Positions 61,580-64,000 of a stretch of DNA of 64,000 nucleotides are shown here, in pieces (position 1 is the stretch's first letter; every line of letters starts with the position of its first letter). The notes below the pieces were generated by a model. The model ran no database searches. It saw only the letters and a program-made list of their open reading frames with translations, and was not told the DNA's origin. The position numbers were made by a program, and so were the translations under genes. The stretch is from positions 372,001 through 436,000 of the forward strand of contig CAVYWA010000005.1 in assembly GCA_963772165.1 (NCBI GenBank), in the 5' to 3' direction. The DNA comes from JAGVPT01 sp963772165 (GTDB lineage: Bacteria; Bacteroidota; Ignavibacteria; UBA10030; UBA8401).

Positions 61580-62341
61580 ATGTTAGAAATAAAAAACCTC
61601 CATGCAAACGTTGCGGGAAAGGAAATCTTGAAAGGGATCAACCTCACGGTGAAGGCGGGCGAAGTGCATGCCGTGATGGGACCAAACGGTTCTGGAAAAA
61701 GTACGCTTGCCCAGGTGCTGGCAGGACACCCTTCGTATGAAGTGACTGAAGGTTCAGTTCTCTATGATGGAAAAAACCTATTGGAGATGGACCCGGAAAT
61801 CCGTGCGCAGGAAGGGGTTTTTCTTGCCTTCCAATATCCGGTTGAGATACCCGGGGTGAGCAATAGCTATTTTCTGAAGGCCGGTGTAAACGAAATTCGA
61901 AAATACAAAGGGCTTGAGCCGCTCGACGCGATGCAGTTTCTCAAGGTCCTCAAAGAAAAAATGAAGCTTGTAGAAATGGACTCAAGCTTCATCAATCGTC
62001 CCGTGAATGAGGGATTCTCCGGCGGCGAAAAGAAGCGCAACGAAATTTTGCAGATGGCGGTACTTGAACCGAAGCTTGCCATCCTCGATGAAACGGATTC
62101 AGGACTGGATATCGACGCGTTAAAGATTGTCGCTCACGGCGTCAACCGGCTGAAAAAACCGGATAATGCAATTATTGTCGTGACTCACTACCAACGGTTG
62201 CTGAATTATATCGTTCCGGATTTTGTCCATGTGCTGGTCAACGGCCGCATAGTAAAGTCGGGCGGTAAAGAACTTGCCCTCGAACTGGAAGCAAATGGGT
62301 ATGACGACGTAAAGGAAGAAGCAGCATCTGTCGCAGGCTGA
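61580..62341 (+). CDS. sufC: Fe-S assembly ATPase SufC
   Basis: SufC is an ABC-type ATPase that drives conformational change of the SufBCD scaffold. The 253-residue protein has GPNGSGKSTLAQVLAG (Walker A), the SufC-specific GFSGGEKKRNEILQMA (signature) and LAILDETDSGLDIDALK (Walker B). A start at 61580 follows a 96-base gap after sufB. No ribosome site is strong (GGAACGAAGAGCCG). Length and motifs are standard. Confidence 0.97.
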   Translation: MLEIKNLHANVAGKEILKGINLTVKAGEVHAVMGPNGSGKSTLAQVLAGHPSYEVTEGSVLYDGKNLLEMDPEIRAQEGVFLAFQYPVEIPGVSNSYFLKAGVNEIRKYKGLEPLDAMQFLKVLKEKMKLVEMDSSFINRPVNEGFSGGEKKRNEILQMAVLEPKLAILDETDSGLDIDALKIVAHGVNRLKKPDNAIIVVTHYQRLLNYIVPDFVHVLVNGRIVKSGGKELALELEANGYDDVKEEAASVAG

Positions 62342-62365
62342 TTTTTTAAAAAGCTCATAAGAAAA

Positions 62366-63742
62366 ATGCAAACATCCCAAGAAATAGAAAAATATCTCTC
62401 AGACTTTCGAGCGTTTGAAAACAACGGCGCATCCCATGATCCGGTGTGGCTCAAAAATTTTCGAGTTGCAGCCATAGGAAAATTTTCTGAATTAGGATTT
62501 CCAACGATCAAACAAGAGGATTGGCGATTCACCAATATTCTTCCGCTGACTCGATCTCATTTCCGGCGCGTCCCGGCTGTAGGTTTGCCGGCCGTTCGGA
62601 TGGAGGAGATCAACAAGCACATTGTGGATGGATGTGCGAAGAGTGTCCTGGTTTTCATCAACGGCCATTTTAACAAAGGCCTTTCCAATATTTCTGCTCT
62701 TCCAAAGGAAATTGTTGCAGGTGGATTGGCGGATTCGCTGGAGGTTCACGGCGATCTCGTTCGGAGGCATCTCGGCAAGCATCTTCCGCTGCAAAGCTAT
62801 CCGTTCGCAGCATTGAATACGGCATTCATTCATGACGGCGCTTTTGTTTATGTCCCTGCGGGAATGCATGCTACGTCGCCGATTCAGCTTCTCTTTATTT
62901 CCACGGCACCTGGCGATGACCACGCGGTCGCATATCCGCGAAACCTTATTCTTGCCGGCGAAAAGTCCTCTGCAACGTTCATTGAAAGTTACGTCTCGTT
63001 GTCGGAAGACGTTTATTTTACTAATACTGTGACTGAAATTTTTGTTGAGAAGGAATCCGCTGTTGACTACGTGAAAATTCAGCGTGAGAGTGAGAAGGCG
63101 TTTCACGTCGGAACGATGCAAATTGAACAGGGGAGTCAAAGCAGATTCACGGCATTCAGTCTTGCACTCGGCTCGGCGATCGCGCGCAACGATATCAATA
63201 TCGCCGTCAACGGCGAACAGTGCGAAACGATGCTCGACGGTTTGTATCTCCCAGCGAACGATCAGCTTGTCGATCATCATACTTTTATCGATCATACGAA
63301 GCCGAATTGCTCAAGCCGCGAAATTTTTAAGGGAATCATAACGGGCAATTCCCGTTCTGTCTTCAACGGAAAAATCTTTGTGAGAAAAGAAGCGCAGAAA
63401 ACGGATTCCAAACAGACGAACAAAAATTTGCTGCTCTCCGACACTGCGACCGTCGATACAAAACCGCAGCTTGAGATCTTTGCCGACGATGTGAAATGCA
63501 CGCACGGCGCGACAGTCGGCGGGTTGGATGCCGCTTCGCTCTTTTATGTGAAGAGCCGCGGCATCAGCGAAGAAGCCGGACGAGCGCTGCTGACCGTTGG
63601 ATTTGCCGGTGAAGTAACGAACTATATCAACAACGAAGTGCTTCGCAAGCATGTCGATACCCTCGTCATTGAGCGGCTCCAGGAAAAAGTCGTAAAGACA
63701 GCACTGCCGGACATTGTTCATTCTGAAACAAAAATGGTATGA
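62366..63742 (+). CDS. sufD: Fe-S assembly protein SufD
   Basis: SufD completes the SufBC2D scaffold. The 458-residue protein has GFPTIKQEDWRFTNI near 42, LNTAFIHDGAFVYVPAG near 150, GSQSRFTAFSLALG near 255 and the conserved C-terminal SDTATVDTKPQLEIFADDVKCTHGATVGGLD (cited by PQLEIFADDVKCTHGATVG), where a conserved His/Cys lie. Its last codons overlap the sufS start by four bases (ATGA). Start at 62366 is 24 bases after sufC. Confidence 0.96.
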   Translation: MQTSQEIEKYLSDFRAFENNGASHDPVWLKNFRVAAIGKFSELGFPTIKQEDWRFTNILPLTRSHFRRVPAVGLPAVRMEEINKHIVDGCAKSVLVFINGHFNKGLSNISALPKEIVAGGLADSLEVHGDLVRRHLGKHLPLQSYPFAALNTAFIHDGAFVYVPAGMHATSPIQLLFISTAPGDDHAVAYPRNLILAGEKSSATFIESYVSLSEDVYFTNTVTEIFVEKESAVDYVKIQRESEKAFHVGTMQIEQGSQSRFTAFSLALGSAIARNDINIAVNGEQCETMLDGLYLPANDQLVDHHTFIDHTKPNCSSREIFKGIITGNSRSVFNGKIFVRKEAQKTDSKQTNKNLLLSDTATVDTKPQLEIFADDVKCTHGATVGGLDAASLFYVKSRGISEEAGRALLTVGFAGEVTNYINNEVLRKHVDTLVIERLQEKVVKTALPDIVHSETKMV

Positions 63743-64000
63743 AACCTTTAACTGAAACTCTTGTGAAAGACGCCGGACAAAACAGCGAAGCACAGTTTGA
63801 CGCCGCTCGTATTCGCGAGGACTTTCCGATCCTTCGGCAGAACGTTCATGGCAAGCCGCTTGTCTATCTCGACAATGCCGCGACGAGCCAGAAGCCCCAG
63901 GTGGTCATCGATGCGCTGACACGGGTACTATTCATCACAGAATGCAAATATTCACCGTGGGGTTCACGCGTTAAGCGAACTTGCAACGTACGAGTATGAA
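63739..64000 (+). CDS. sufS: Cysteine desulfurase SufS, N-terminal part (frame broken once; runs off window)
   Basis: SufS is the group II desulfurase of the SUF system. Visible are the N-terminal RIREDFPILRQNVHGKPLVYLDNAATSQKP (cited by LVYLDNAATSQKP), a family hallmark. After VIDALTR the frame shifts: the GGG at 63923-63925 has one G too many, and removing it restores YYSSQNANIHRGVHALSELA to the end of the window. The start overlaps the sufD stop as ATGA. The frame continues past the right edge. A sequence error is the likely cause since the operon is otherwise intact. Confidence 0.9.

Noticed and set aside
1..64000. tRNA, rRNA, riboswitch or prophage genes
   Set aside because: I looked for conserved tRNA arms, rRNA stretches and phage genes in the intergenic regions and saw none that I could support.

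Overview
This 64 kb window is a chromosomal stretch of a bacterium of the FCB group. By gene content it most resembles the Ignavibacteria/Chlorobi/Bacteroidetes side, but that is an inference because no rRNA or marker tree is available here. The evidence is menaquinone synthesis by the futalosine route, BshA (bacillithiol), a SUF-type Fe-S system, a DUF1207 outer-membrane protein, a beta-barrel-like protein, weak or missing Shine-Dalgarno sites at many starts, and GC content near 50 %. I see no rRNA, tRNA, CRISPR array, intact mobile element or prophage. Most genes are housekeeping or respiratory, and they are separated by several families of small intergenic inverted repeats.

Layout. 1-3.7 kb: the N-terminus of a site-2-protease-like gene, a secreted protein with six 17-residue Pro-rich repeats, and a polytopic membrane protein paired with an AAA+/Fis regulator that lacks the GAFTGA loop. 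3.7-12.4 kb (minus strand): a tightly coupled eight-gene operon of three related GT2 glycosyltransferases, a LPG-synthase/UPF0104-type membrane protein, a NodB-type deacetylase, a MurG-like glycosyltransferase, a PHP hydrolase and a DUF1207 protein; it looks like a surface glycan or glycolipid pathway. 12.4-23 kb: uridine kinase, an internally duplicated membrane protein, an Asp-box (BNR) protein, an M16 peptidase, an alanine-aminotransferase-like enzyme, nuoG-nuoH-nuoI and a YifB/ComM ATPase. 23-28 kb: a PerR-like regulator with katG and an AT-rich PerR-box-like palindrome between them, a decayed XRE gene, and an old yellow enzyme. 28-31.3 kb: an NtrC-type two-component system.

31.5-41 kb is the menaquinone locus: menG, mqnD and an ABC membrane domain without ATPase on the plus strand, converging on a minus-strand operon mqnP-mqnM-mqnL-mqnEA-(TIR-like)-mqnC. 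MqnE and MqnA are fused in one 619-residue protein, and a TIR-like/nucleotide-binding protein sits inside the operon, while no futalosine nucleosidase (MqnB) is seen. 41-57 kb: NAD-type isocitrate dehydrogenase, a secreted UPF0173 hydrolase, Dus, LysE, acetyl-CoA synthetase, MGMT, a PcrA/UvrD helicase, two degenerate-looking enzymes, BshA, a beta-barrel-like protein, a YigZ/IMPACT protein, acetate kinase and 3-hydroxyacyl-CoA dehydrogenase. 57.6-64 kb is the iron-sulfur operon: Rrf2 regulator, IscS-like desulfurase, a 93-residue unknown, SufA, SufB, SufC, SufD and the start of SufS.

Seven otherwise well-conserved genes (DUF1207, BNR protein, yifB, old yellow enzyme, histidine kinase, mqnC, sufS) each carry one single-base indel that splits the frame. 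This spread suggests sequence errors more than real decay, and each is described at its gene.
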